In this document: in pieces, positions 23,268-32,900 of the stretch
Position numbering within the stretch: the stretch's first letter is position 1
How the letters are laid out: the number at the start of each line of letters is the position of its first letter
Origin: JANQNX01 sp965601665
GTDB taxonomy: Bacteria > Pseudomonadota > Gammaproteobacteria > Eutrophobiales > Eutrophobiaceae
Direction of reading: 5' to 3'
NCBI GenBank assembly: GCA_965601665.1
Contig: OZ271833.1
Span: forward strand, 496,001-560,000
Length of the DNA: 64,000 bases
Made by a program: the position numbers and the translations under genes
The notes under the pieces: generated by a model
What the model was told of the DNA's origin: nothing
The model's database searches: none
What the model saw: only the letters and a program-made list of their open reading frames with translations

Positions 23268-26075
23268 ATGACAACATATAAAGATACGTTAAATTTGCCG
23301 AAAACCGCCTTCCCGATGAAGGCTAACCTGGCGCAGCGCGAACCCGAAATTCTCAAGCAGTGGCAACAGGAAGGACTGTATGAGCATATTCGTGCACAGC
23401 GTAGGGATAAACCGCTGTATATCCTGCACGATGGACCTCCTTATGCGAATGGTGATATCCATATCGGTCACGCTGTAAACAAAATCCTGAAAGACATCAT
23501 CGTCAAGTCGCAAACCCTGAACGGGTTTAATGCGCCTTATGTGCCTGGTTGGGACTGTCATGGTCTGCCAATTGAATTACAGGTTGAAAAGAAAGTTGGC
23601 AAGGCAGGTGTCAAGGTGGATGCGAAAACGTTTCGCAATGCCTGCCGCGATTATGCGATGAAACAGGTAGACAAGCAGCGCACAGACTTTATCAGGCTGG
23701 GTGTGCTCGGTGATTGGGACAAGCCGTACCTGACCATGGACTTCAATACCGAGGCCAACATTGTTCGCGCACTTGGCAAGATCATCTCGGCAGGGCATCT
23801 GCACAAGGGTTTCAAGCCTGTGCACTGGTGTACCGACTGTGGTTCGGCATTGGCCGAGGCCGAGGTGGAATATGAGGACAAACAGTCGCCTGCAATCGAT
23901 GTGCGTTTTCCATTTGTTGACAACGAAGCGATCGCCAAAGCGTTTTCTATTGATAACCCGGGCACCACGATAGCAATCGTTATCTGGACCACTACGCCAT
24001 GGACTCTGCCGGCTAACCAGGCAGTATCCATTCATCCGGATTACAAGTATGTGCTCTTGAAAACCGGTAACGAGTGCCTGGTATTGGCTGAAAGATTATA
24101 TGAACAGGTAGTGTCGCGCGCAGCTATCGAAAATTATGAAATACTGGCTGAGTGTGAAGGGGCTGCGCTGGAAAATCTCATGCTTCAACATCCTTTTTAT
24201 AATCGCCAGGTACCTGTGATACTCGGCGAGCATGTGACGCTTGAGGCAGGCACCGGTGCTGTGCATACCGCACCCGGCCACGGCCAGGATGACTATGTAG
24301 TAGGTCAAAAATACAACCTGCCCGTCGATAACCCTGTTGGTAGTAATGGTTGTTTTTTACCTGACACTGAATTGTTTGCCGGCGAACATGTGTTCAAGGC
24401 CAATGCAAAGGTAATCGAGGTACTTGAAGAGAAAGAGATGCTGTTGCACCAGGAACAGTTTGTCCATAGCTACCCACATTGCTGGCGACATAAAACACCT
24501 ATTATCTTTCGTGCGACACCGCAGTGGTTTATCAGCATGGATGCCAATGGTTTACGTGAGCAAGCACAGGCTTCGATACGTAATGTCAACTGGAAGCCCG
24601 GCTGGGGTGAGGAACGCATCTACGGCATGATCGAAAACCGGCCAGACTGGTGTATTTCACGACAACGAACCTGGGGCGTGCCAATCGCCGTGTTTATCCA
24701 TAATGAAACACAGGATTTGCATCCGGATAGTGCTGACTTGATAGAAAAGGTAGCACAAAAAATTGAACAGGAAGGTATCGACGCATGGTTCGAACTTGAT
24801 GCCAAAGAGTTGCTTGGTGATGACGCGGATAGTTATAGCAAGGTTACTGACACGCTTGATGTCTGGTTTGATTCTGGCGTAACACACGACACGGTCTTGC
24901 AGGCGGACGAAAGATTGCAGTTTCCTGCCGATCTTTATCTTGAAGGATCGGATCAACATCGTGGCTGGTTCCAGTCCTCGTTATTGACGTCGGTCGCGAT
25001 AAACAACGGCGATGACCCCTATAAGAACGTCGTAACCCACGGTTTTACTGTTGATGCAAAGGGCATGAAGATGTCCAAGTCCAGAGGTAACGTTGTTGCG
25101 CCACAAAAGGTCATGAACATGCTCGGGGCAGACATCCTGCGCCTGTGGGTTGCGGCAACTGATTATAGAACCGAGATGAGCGTCTCCGATGAGATTCTGA
25201 AGCGTATGGCCGATGCCTATCGCCGTTTTCGCAATACGGCACGTTACCTGTTATCTAACCTTGAAGGATTTGAGCCTGCGCAAAACATGGTGGCCTATGA
25301 GGACATGCTGGAGCTCGACAAGTGGGCAGTAGAACACGCACATCGATTGCAAAAGCAGATCGTAAAAGACTACAACGAGTTAGACTTCCATATGATCTAC
25401 CAGGCGCTACATCAATTTTGCGTGGTCGATATGGGCGGCTTTTACCTTGATATAGTTAAGGATAGGCAATACACCACTGGCAGCGACAGCCTGGCCAGAC
25501 GGTCAACCCAAACTGCAATGTATCATCTTGTTGAAATGCTTTGCCGCTGGTTTGCGCCCATTATGAGTTTTACCGCCGATGAAATCTGGAAATTTATTCC
25601 TGGTGAGCGAGGTGCGTCCGTCTTTCTTGAAGAGTGGTATACACCCGAAATAGATGAAGCGAGCGCTGAACAAAGAAGACAGTACTGGGAAGCCATGATC
25701 CCGATTCGTGATGAAGTTAATAAACAACTTGAGAAACTGCGCGTGGAAAAAACGATAGGCTCAGCACTGGATGCCGAGGTCACGCTTTACTGTGATGAAG
25801 CTATTCATGATCAGTTGGTTAAAATCGGAGATGAACTGCGCTTTGTGATGATGACTTCTTATGCGACGCTCAAGCCTCTTGCGGAACAAAACAGTGATGC
25901 AATGGCAACGGAGATCGATGGGCTTGCAGTCGGTGTTATTCCGAGTGAAAAGAAAAAGTGTGTTCGTTGTTGGCACCGCCGCGATGATGTCGGTACTTTC
26001 GCCGCGCATCCTGAACTATGTGGTCGCTGTATTGAAAACATTGAGGGTAAGGGTGAAACCAGGCTTTATGCCTGA
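23268..26075 (+). CDS. ileS: Isoleucyl-tRNA synthetase
   Basis: 935 residues (E. coli 938). Class I synthetase with 'HIGH' in 'GDIHIGHAVNK', 'KMSKS' in 'GMKMSKSRGN', an editing domain (~200-400), and a C-terminal zinc finger with the Cys pairs 'CVRCW' and 'CGRC'. Preceded by AAAGAAG. No truncation seen. lspA follows after 17 bp. Confidence 0.98.
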   Translation: MTTYKDTLNLPKTAFPMKANLAQREPEILKQWQQEGLYEHIRAQRRDKPLYILHDGPPYANGDIHIGHAVNKILKDIIVKSQTLNGFNAPYVPGWDCHGLPIELQVEKKVGKAGVKVDAKTFRNACRDYAMKQVDKQRTDFIRLGVLGDWDKPYLTMDFNTEANIVRALGKIISAGHLHKGFKPVHWCTDCGSALAEAEVEYEDKQSPAIDVRFPFVDNEAIAKAFSIDNPGTTIAIVIWTTTPWTLPANQAVSIHPDYKYVLLKTGNECLVLAERLYEQVVSRAAIENYEILAECEGAALENLMLQHPFYNRQVPVILGEHVTLEAGTGAVHTAPGHGQDDYVVGQKYNLPVDNPVGSNGCFLPDTELFAGEHVFKANAKVIEVLEEKEMLLHQEQFVHSYPHCWRHKTPIIFRATPQWFISMDANGLREQAQASIRNVNWKPGWGEERIYGMIENRPDWCISRQRTWGVPIAVFIHNETQDLHPDSADLIEKVAQKIEQEGIDAWFELDAKELLGDDADSYSKVTDTLDVWFDSGVTHDTVLQADERLQFPADLYLEGSDQHRGWFQSSLLTSVAINNGDDPYKNVVTHGFTVDAKGMKMSKSRGNVVAPQKVMNMLGADILRLWVAATDYRTEMSVSDEILKRMADAYRRFRNTARYLLSNLEGFEPAQNMVAYEDMLELDKWAVEHAHRLQKQIVKDYNELDFHMIYQALHQFCVVDMGGFYLDIVKDRQYTTGSDSLARRSTQTAMYHLVEMLCRWFAPIMSFTADEIWKFIPGERGASVFLEEWYTPEIDEASAEQRRQYWEAMIPIRDEVNKQLEKLRVEKTIGSALDAEVTLYCDEAIHDQLVKIGDELRFVMMTSYATLKPLAEQNSDAMATEIDGLAVGVIPSEKKKCVRCWHRRDDVGTFAAHPELCGRCIENIEGKGETRLYA

Positions 26076-26092
26076 GCACGCCGGTAACAATC

Positions 26093-26569
26093 ATGAAGAA
26101 ATGGCTTGGTTTGTCTGCGCTGGTCATCGTCCTTGACCAGCTAACCAAGCTCATCGCCGTGCAGTCACTGGTTCTATATCAGGCCGTACCGGTGTTTCCA
26201 GGGTTTAACCTGACATTGATGCACAATACCGGTGCGGCCTTTAGCTTCCTGAGCGATGCCGGTGGCTGGCAACGCTGGTTTTTTATCGTCCTGGCAGCAG
26301 GAATCAGTATCTTTATTGTGATCTGGATGAAGGGACTTGACGCCAGTAAGCACTGGTTATTGTTGGCATTAGCCATGGTACTTGGTGGCGCCATAGGTAA
26401 TGTCATAGACCGTATTTATCTTGGCTATGTGATTGATTTTATTGAAGTCTATTACAGTGAATACTATTGGCCCGCCTTCAATATTGCTGATTCGGCAATC
26501 ACAGTCGGCGCCATAATGTTGATCATTGACGCAATTTGGCTAAATCAGTCCGAGAATGACAGTCGCTAA
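26093..26569 (+). CDS. lspA: Lipoprotein signal peptidase (signal peptidase II)
   Basis: 158 residues, four membrane helices. Catalytic Asp pair within 'GNVIDRI' and 'FNIADSAI'; 'MHNTGAAFSFLS' is also conserved. Processes prolipoproteins such as the lipobox proteins at both 1 kb and 29 kb. Usual position between ileS and ispH. Confidence 0.97.
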   Translation: MKKWLGLSALVIVLDQLTKLIAVQSLVLYQAVPVFPGFNLTLMHNTGAAFSFLSDAGGWQRWFFIVLAAGISIFIVIWMKGLDASKHWLLLALAMVLGGAIGNVIDRIYLGYVIDFIEVYYSEYYWPAFNIADSAITVGAIMLIIDAIWLNQSENDSR

Positions 26570-26613
26570 CTTGCTATACTTCGACCAAATTTTGAACCTG
26601 TAAGGATTAATTC

Positions 26614-27567
26614 ATGCAAATATTACTCGCTAATCCACGCGGCTTTTGTGCCGGCGTTGACCGGGCAATAGAAATTGTAGAGCGCGCGCTGGAGTTGTTT
26701 GGTGCCCCGGTCTATGTCAGACACGAAGTCGTACATAATAAATATGTCGTCCACTCATTACGTGAGAAAGGCGCTGTGTTTGTGGAAGAGTTGGACGAGG
26801 TGCCAGATAACTCAACCGTTATCTTCAGTGCGCACGGTGTTGCCAAGGCCGTTCGCGAGGAAGCACAACGCCGTGAACTGCGAGTATTCGATGCTATTTG
26901 CCCACTGGTAACCAAGGTGCATATGGAAGTAGGGAAGTACCAGAACGAAGAGCGGGAATGCATTTTAATTGGTCACGAAGGCCACCCTGAAGTGGAAGGC
27001 ACGGTTGGCCAATATCGAACCAAGAGTGGCAGGGGCGGTATGTACCTGGTTGAGTCAGTAGAAGATGTGATGAAACTGGAAGTAAAGAACCCGGACTTTC
27101 TGGCCTATGTTACCCAAACCACGCTTTCCATGGACGATACGGCAGAGGTCATTGATGCCTTGCGACAGCGCTTTCCGAATATTGAAGGCCCCAAGAAAGA
27201 TGACATTTGTTATGCAACACAAAACCGCCAGGATGCGGTCAAGAACCTGGTGCCGCAGTGTGACTTGATTCTGGTTGTGGGATCACCAAACAGCTCCAAC
27301 TCCACGCGTTTGAAGGAAATCTCCCAGAAAAAAGGCGTACCTGCTTACCTGATCGATAATGCGTCTGAAATTAAAGACGAATGGCTTGAAGGTAAACAAA
27401 ACGTTGGTCTTACTGCGGGCGCGTCAGCACCGGAAGTACTGGTTGAAGAAGTGATTGCACGCCTGAAAGACAAGGGCGCCAAACTTGTCGAGGAAGCGCC
27501 GGGCATACAGGAAAAGGTGGTATTTTCTCTGCCTAGGGAGTTAATGCAACAAAAACGTTCTGCCTGA
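26614..27567 (+). CDS. ispH: 4-hydroxy-3-methylbut-2-enyl diphosphate reductase
   Basis: 317 residues. Last step of the MEP isoprenoid pathway. The three Fe-S cluster cysteines are visible in 'NPRGFCAGVDRAIE', 'DAICPLVTKVH' and 'DDICYATQNRQ'; 'SAHGV' and 'VGSPNSSNSTRLKE' are diagnostic. Preceded by GTAAGGA. Follows lspA directly; the fkpB gene that often sits between them is absent. Confidence 0.98.
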   Translation: MQILLANPRGFCAGVDRAIEIVERALELFGAPVYVRHEVVHNKYVVHSLREKGAVFVEELDEVPDNSTVIFSAHGVAKAVREEAQRRELRVFDAICPLVTKVHMEVGKYQNEERECILIGHEGHPEVEGTVGQYRTKSGRGGMYLVESVEDVMKLEVKNPDFLAYVTQTTLSMDDTAEVIDALRQRFPNIEGPKKDDICYATQNRQDAVKNLVPQCDLILVVGSPNSSNSTRLKEISQKKGVPAYLIDNASEIKDEWLEGKQNVGLTAGASAPEVLVEEVIARLKDKGAKLVEEAPGIQEKVVFSLPRELMQQKRSA

Positions 27568-27573
27568 TTTCGT

Positions 27574-28032
27574 TCAGGATTCCTCGTCTTCCCGGAAACC
27601 GGCTTTTTCAAGGGCCTCAAGAAAGCTGCTACGGCTGTATCCTGTAAGTACTTGATCACCGATAATCGTCGTTGGTACTTTTAAACCGCCGGCGATATCC
27701 GTGAGTTCATTTTGCAGTTCCAGATTGCCGTCGACGTCTTTCTCCGTGATCACTACATTTCTTGCTGAAAGAAATTCCTTAACCTGTTCGCAGGATTCAC
27801 ATTCAGGTATCAGGTACAACGTCGCTTCTATACTTACCTTATCTTCATTGCCAGCACCGCCGCCTGTGCTAAAGCGCTTTGCCGAGACCTCAGTCGTGCC
27901 GGGTGGGCAGGTTTTTTGAAAGGTACGGTTACCGTCCACATCAAGACATTCAACAATTTTGACGCCAGCAGTCGCGCTGAATGGCAGCAAAATGAGTAAT
28001 GAGAAGCAGGTGTATGTCAGGGCGGATTTCAT
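27574..28032 (-). CDS. Exported glutaredoxin-like protein with DUF4124-like N-terminus
   Basis: 152 residues. Signal peptide (1-22, cut near 'ATA-GVK'), a short segment 'VECLDVDGNRTFQKTCPPG' like the DUF4124 motif, then a glutaredoxin/thioredoxin-like domain (~70-145) with redox motif C-E-S-C and a cis-Pro region 'LKVPTTIIGDQVLTGY'. Probably a periplasmic thiol-disulfide or copper-handling protein; the substrate is unknown. Divergent from a true DUF4124 protein, and 6 bp past ispH on the opposite strand. Confidence 0.8.
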   Translation of the reverse strand: MKSALTYTCFSLLILLPFSATAGVKIVECLDVDGNRTFQKTCPPGTTEVSAKRFSTGGGAGNEDKVSIEATLYLIPECESCEQVKEFLSARNVVITEKDVDGNLELQNELTDIAGGLKVPTTIIGDQVLTGYSRSSFLEALEKAGFREDEES

Positions 28033-28159
28033 AACGAACCTCGCAATTCAGTCGATAATTGTGAATTAAAGCGCATAAATGACGTCTAATCAAATGATTA
28101 CATTCAATTTATGAATCAGTATACTAATTTATTACTCGTCGCCTATCTGGGTTTATGCT

Positions 28160-28612
28160 ATGAACAAAATCAAACTGTTACAGTCGCTGGTAGTAGTTAT
28201 GAGCTTGTCACTGGTCTTCGGTGTGCAGGCCAGAATGTATAAATGGGTTGATGAAGACGGGGTAACCCAGTACACCCAAACGCCACCTCCTGGCGAAATC
28301 GAAGCAAAAACAATCGAGGTGGAAAAAGGTCCTGCGCCGGCTTCGGCAGCCAGCAAGGATAAATCTGTGTTACAGAACACCGTGAAGAAAGAAGAAAAAG
28401 AACAGGCTGCAGCGGAAGATACCATAAGCGACGCCGAATATGAGGCCCAGGTGCAAAAGGCATGCGAATCTGCACGTAAGAGTTTACTGAGCTATCAGCG
28501 CAATCGCGTTAATCTCGTGGATAAAGACGGTAACGTACGTGTAGCAGGTGAAGAAGAACGTCAGGCCGGGTTAAAAGCAGCCGAACAGGCAATCAAGAAA
28601 TACTGCAAATAA
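28160..28612 (+). CDS. DUF4124-domain exported protein
   Basis: 150 residues. Signal peptide (1-24, 'VQA-RMY'), then the DUF4124 signature 'MYKWVDEDGVTQYTQTPPPG', then a charged, helical C-terminus rich in Glu/Lys/Ala. Family proteins are periplasmic and of unknown function. It shares the 127-bp divergent region with the glutaredoxin-like gene, suggesting co-regulation. Confidence 0.85.
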   Translation: MNKIKLLQSLVVVMSLSLVFGVQARMYKWVDEDGVTQYTQTPPPGEIEAKTIEVEKGPAPASAASKDKSVLQNTVKKEEKEQAAAEDTISDAEYEAQVQKACESARKSLLSYQRNRVNLVDKDGNVRVAGEEERQAGLKAAEQAIKKYCK

Positions 28613-28619
28613 CTTTCCG

Positions 28620-29414
28620 CTAGCCCGCTGTTGCTGTCGACGTGTCAGTGGGCACCATGTCGTAGGCTTTTTTCAAGACTTCGATAATTAACTGACCGCG
28701 AGGTGTATCTTTGTGTTTGTTGGCCAGTTCGATCAATGCATCCCTGGCTGGTTCGTTGTTCATTAGTGCCAATGAAGTAATCGCGCTTTGCGACACATAA
28801 ATATTATCCCCATTCACCATTTCGGTCAGGTAATCAACATCAACCGGATCCTGGTTTAGTCCCAGCGCCACAACCACCTGGGCACGATGAAACTCATGTT
28901 CATCATACTTATGTTCGCGGATGAATGCCCGGTACTCCTGCGTATCAAACACTTTAATTCGATTAATGGTGCTGGCGACCGCGATTCTAACCGGTGTTTG
29001 CTGAAGCTTATCCCAGTTCAATTCAGGGTAGGCGTCCTGGTCCATTTCCCATACTGCTTTTAGCATGTTTGTCACGCCGCGTAACCAGCGCATGGAATAC
29101 AGCGCATGAACAACGTTGACCAGTTCACCGACATCGTCTGATTTGAGCGCCGTTTTGACCTGATTGAAATTGGCCTGGCCGTAAACAATGAGCCGATAAA
29201 GTTGTTGAAACTCGGATTCATCACGCGTTGTTGCAGGCTTGCCAGTCGAAGATGAAGAGGGTTGTGTAACTGGTTTGACAGCATCTGTTTCTATCGATTT
29301 CACATCGACAGTTTCGTTGGCCGTTTGCTTAGTGGGTGTCTTGTCTTCCGAGCAGGCGGTGAGTAATGATGACGCAACGATAACCAGTGCGGCAGTAAGT
29401 AAAGATTGCTTCAT
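28620..29414 (-). CDS. Lipoprotein with helical (HEAT-like) repeats
   Basis: 264 residues. Lipobox 'LLTAC' at ~17-21, then a Thr/Lys/Pro-rich linker, then ~190 residues of helical repeat character ('ALLELANKHKDTPRGQ'-type periodicity; 'ITSLALMNNEPARDALIELA'). No catalytic motif seen. It lies just downstream of pilE on the same strand (18 bp), so it may be the last gene of the minor-pilin cluster. Function unknown. Confidence 0.75.
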   Translation of the reverse strand: MKQSLLTAALVIVASSLLTACSEDKTPTKQTANETVDVKSIETDAVKPVTQPSSSSTGKPATTRDESEFQQLYRLIVYGQANFNQVKTALKSDDVGELVNVVHALYSMRWLRGVTNMLKAVWEMDQDAYPELNWDKLQQTPVRIAVASTINRIKVFDTQEYRAFIREHKYDEHEFHRAQVVVALGLNQDPVDVDYLTEMVNGDNIYVSQSAITSLALMNNEPARDALIELANKHKDTPRGQLIIEVLKKAYDMVPTDTSTATAG

Positions 29415-29432
29415 GCCTGCTAACTATACGTA

Positions 29433-29855
29433 TTATCTGCCCCAGCAATCATCCACTGAACCGCTGCCGGTCACACCCTTGGTGCCGTTTGACTGCAGCG
29501 TCAGGCTGCCACAGTCGGCATCGACAAATGTCTGTGGAGCCGCAGTGATAGTGAATGTCTGGAAGGTGCCTGATGTTGTCAGCGTTAACGTGTAGTGACC
29601 GTTTTCAGAAGTGGTGATCACGCTTGCTGCGGGCGGAAAGGTATTTGCTGCCAGTGCATAGCGATTGTTGTCAGAATAAAATCGCTCAAGCCTTGCTGCC
29701 GCATCCATCAATGCAGCTCGTGCTTCTGAACGCTTACCGCGTTCGACATACTTTGTGTATGAAGGGTAGGCAATGCCTCCCAGGATGCCGATTATCGCCA
29801 CGACAATCATTAACTCGATCAGCGTGATCCCCAGTTGTTTGCTGTGCCTGACCAT
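29433..29855 (-). CDS. pilE: Type IV minor pilin PilE
   Basis: 140 residues. Short basic leader then prepilin cleavage site 'QLG-ITLIELMIVVAIIGIL' with Glu5, hydrophobic N-terminal helix, and a C-terminal disulfide pair (Cys in 'DADCGSL' and 'VDDCWGR'), the usual D-region. Ribosome-binding site CGGAG. Last pilin gene of the fimT-pilV-W-X-Y1-E cluster, as in Pseudomonas. Minor pilins prime assembly at the pilus tip. Confidence 0.92.
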   Translation of the reverse strand: MVRHSKQLGITLIELMIVVAIIGILGGIAYPSYTKYVERGKRSEARAALMDAAARLERFYSDNNRYALAANTFPPAASVITTSENGHYTLTLTTSGTFQTFTITAAPQTFVDADCGSLTLQSNGTKGVTGSGSVDDCWGR

Positions 29856-29917
29856 GTTTTTATCTCCGTTTCGTTTGCCCTAGATGTTACTGCAAATACT
29901 AGCAGGATTATATATAA

Positions 29918-29941
29918 CCGGAACCGCGTGCGCGGTTCCGG
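29918..29941 (-). terminator. Perfect 11-bp hairpin between pilY1 and pilE
   Basis: CCGGAACCGCG-TG-CGCGGTTCCGG, followed on the minus strand by TTATATATAAT. It could terminate or attenuate transcription after pilY1, or protect the upstream mRNA, so that pilE is expressed at a different level. Confidence 0.6.
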
Positions 29942-29968
29942 TAATCATTACAGCTACTTAAGACTAAC

Positions 29969-32900
29969 CTAGCCTTCTTCGTACCAGTAGGTGCGGAAGC
30001 GTGGTAAGCCTGCCAGTGTACCCAGTTGGGTCGCACCACCTTCAACACCCACGATGCCGACAATACCTTCCTTGGTAAAGATAGGTACGACGTCAGATGG
30101 AATACCGCCACCCAGTGCCTGCTTACGGTCGGCCACCGCATCAAGGCCTGATGCATTCCAGTCCAGCGTTGCCCGTGTAGAAAGTATGTCGAACTGGTAA
30201 GCAAAACCGCCACCAATATTTGCCGCACAGGCATCCACATCGTTGCTTGCATCCGGTGAATAGGTCGTGAACAGTACCGTTCCCGCCAGCGTCAGCGCCG
30301 CCGACAGTACCTTTTCACCGGCTTCGTTACCGTTAGCGGTATAGAAATCGTAGTACCATCCGTAAGAGGCATCGACAGTAGTGCTGTTTTCATCCAGCAG
30401 CGTGGTAGAAACATCGATCAAATCACCCAGCGTGGTGTGATTGATTGGCGTGCTCCCGGAACGCGGATAGTCGTCAGCCAGGTTATCCGCATTACCATCA
30501 ACCATTGTATTGGTGGTGTAATCACGCAAGGCGTAAAAACGATCCTGCGTGATAGCGTTTAATGGATTCGCGCGGTTACCGGAGCCTATTAGTACATAGT
30601 CGTACTCGTTATTGGCCGCCTCGGCATACAGGGTATCTTTCACCTGTACTACTGATGGTGGCTCGAAGAAACGGCGTTCCTGCTCCTCGGTGCCCTGGGT
30701 AGAGATGGCGGCCAGTCGCCCTACTACCGAACTGCCTTCAGGCGAAGCGGCCGCCGGGTTTACGTCCGGGGCAAGGTCAACACGCCATACCTGGCCACCG
30801 GTATCACCGACGTAGATACGGTCCTGAATTCCGTCGCCATCACTATCCAGCAGCGTAACGCGTGACGGTATCGAGTACAGCATCTCTGCTACCTCAATAT
30901 CTGCGCCCGAGCCGGGTCCGCCGATAGAGAAGATAAGTGAGCCATCGGTCGGGTCGGCGATAAAGATCATGTTACCGTTATTGGGGTTGGCCGCATCCGT
31001 ACCGAAGTCGGTATCCAGCGCGGTATCGTAACCGCCACCAAACACCATGACACGTTGCGAACTGGAAGTATTGATCTTGATAGTGCCCAGTACAGGCCGG
31101 GAAAAGGTCAACGCCAATCGGGCATAGTCACCGCTACCGCCCTCGATACGCCACAGGAAGCGGGGTGTAATCTGTTGTGCGGTACTCGAAACATTAGCAC
31201 TAACGTCCAAGGCGTAGATGTTACTGCCACCACGACGCATGGCCGCGATGATATGCACATAGTCACCGTCGCCGGTTTCGATGCTACCGTCGCCATCCAC
31301 GTCGAGTTGGTTGATGACGGGCGTAATATCCATGCCATAAAGGTGGTTACCCTCGGCATCTGCGTATACTGCCTGCTGATTATTCAACAGTTCCTGCGGC
31401 ATAAACGACCATTCTTCTATACCGCTGTTATCAGCCGCATTCACAAAGTGCAGTGACCCATCGTTAGAACCGTATACCAGTTTGTCATAGAACAGGTCGA
31501 TAACATTGTCCGCATCGGTGTCGGCACCACCATAGGTGATGATCGACGGAGAACTGTGCAACACGTCGTTAACCGTCCAGCGTGTGTCATCATCCACATC
31601 GGTTTCGTTATCGATGAGCACCTTGCCCAGCATCCACAGCATGCGGTCTTCACAGTCGGAACCGCCCGTTGTCGATGGCGTTGGGCACACTGCCGTCCTG
31701 ACGGTTCCCAGGGTGGGGTCATCCCAGTTGGTGGAGGTAATCTTGTAACCTGCGCCGCTGAGCAGCGTGCCTGTTGCCGGGGCTACACCGCTTGCCGTGG
31801 TTTCGGTATAGATAATCCTGTTGGTAAAGTCATCAAATTCGGCACCGGTACCACCCGCCGTGGTTGTCAAACCATCTACCGCACCGGACCAGAAGCTCTG
31901 GGCGGTATCCTTGAAGCGGTTTGTTACCTCGTCGATGGCAAGTCCTGAAGTCTGATCGAGGATCGAACCAAGCGTACAGTCTTCTGTGCCGTCACCATCC
32001 GGATCTGATTCAATACAAACCTTGTATTTTTTCACATTACCGTCCCAGGCCGCGTTCAGTTCCGGCGTAAACAGACCAAAATATACTTCGTCACGACTCA
32101 ATAAGCGGTTGAACGCGTTGGTCGCGAGCGATGGTGCTACGAACGAGGTCGGGTCTGATTTCACATCAGTAAGAATGGTTTCAAATACATTGACCAAATC
32201 GGAAGCTGTTGTTGCTTCAAAGAACTCACCACCGGCATTCTCCGCCATGTCTTCGACGAAAGGATCAGTAAAGTTAAAGCCAACGGTATAGGTATTAACC
32301 GTTTGATCGTTGTCTAATGTCGAGGACTGGTCGTTCTTAAACATGAACTCGGCCAGGTCAATCGCGCAGCGTTCAGAAGTGGTTAGTGAGCCACCCTCTG
32401 AATCCTGGGTGCGGCACTGTCCATCTCCGTCACCATCTCCGTCAACATCGACACCAAAGTCGCCGCTACCAAACTCGGATTCTATGGTGGATTCCATGTT
32501 GGCAGAGTTGGCCTGACCGTCTGTTAGCAGGATCTGGTAGTTAGCTGCACAGCTCAGTTCGGAATCAAATGGGCTAATGTAGTCCGGTGTCCCCGTGATG
32601 CGCTGATTGACGCAGTCAGAGTCATCCTGGTTATCTGCTGGACATCCAGCTGGTTCGAACACACCAAAGTTCGGGTTGGTAGTGGTATCCGCTCCGCTAC
32701 AGCTACCGGGTCCGTCACAGTAAGTGCCTGGATGGCTGATGCGTGAGAAACGATCGCCATCTCGCACATCACCGTAGACGATTTCTTCACCGCGCCAATA
32801 CTTGGCCGCTTCGTAAATCACCTCTGTGATTGGCGTCCAGCCACGGGTCGGTAAGTCATCGACCAGTTCGATTAATTTTTCGCGAACTGTCTTGATCGGA

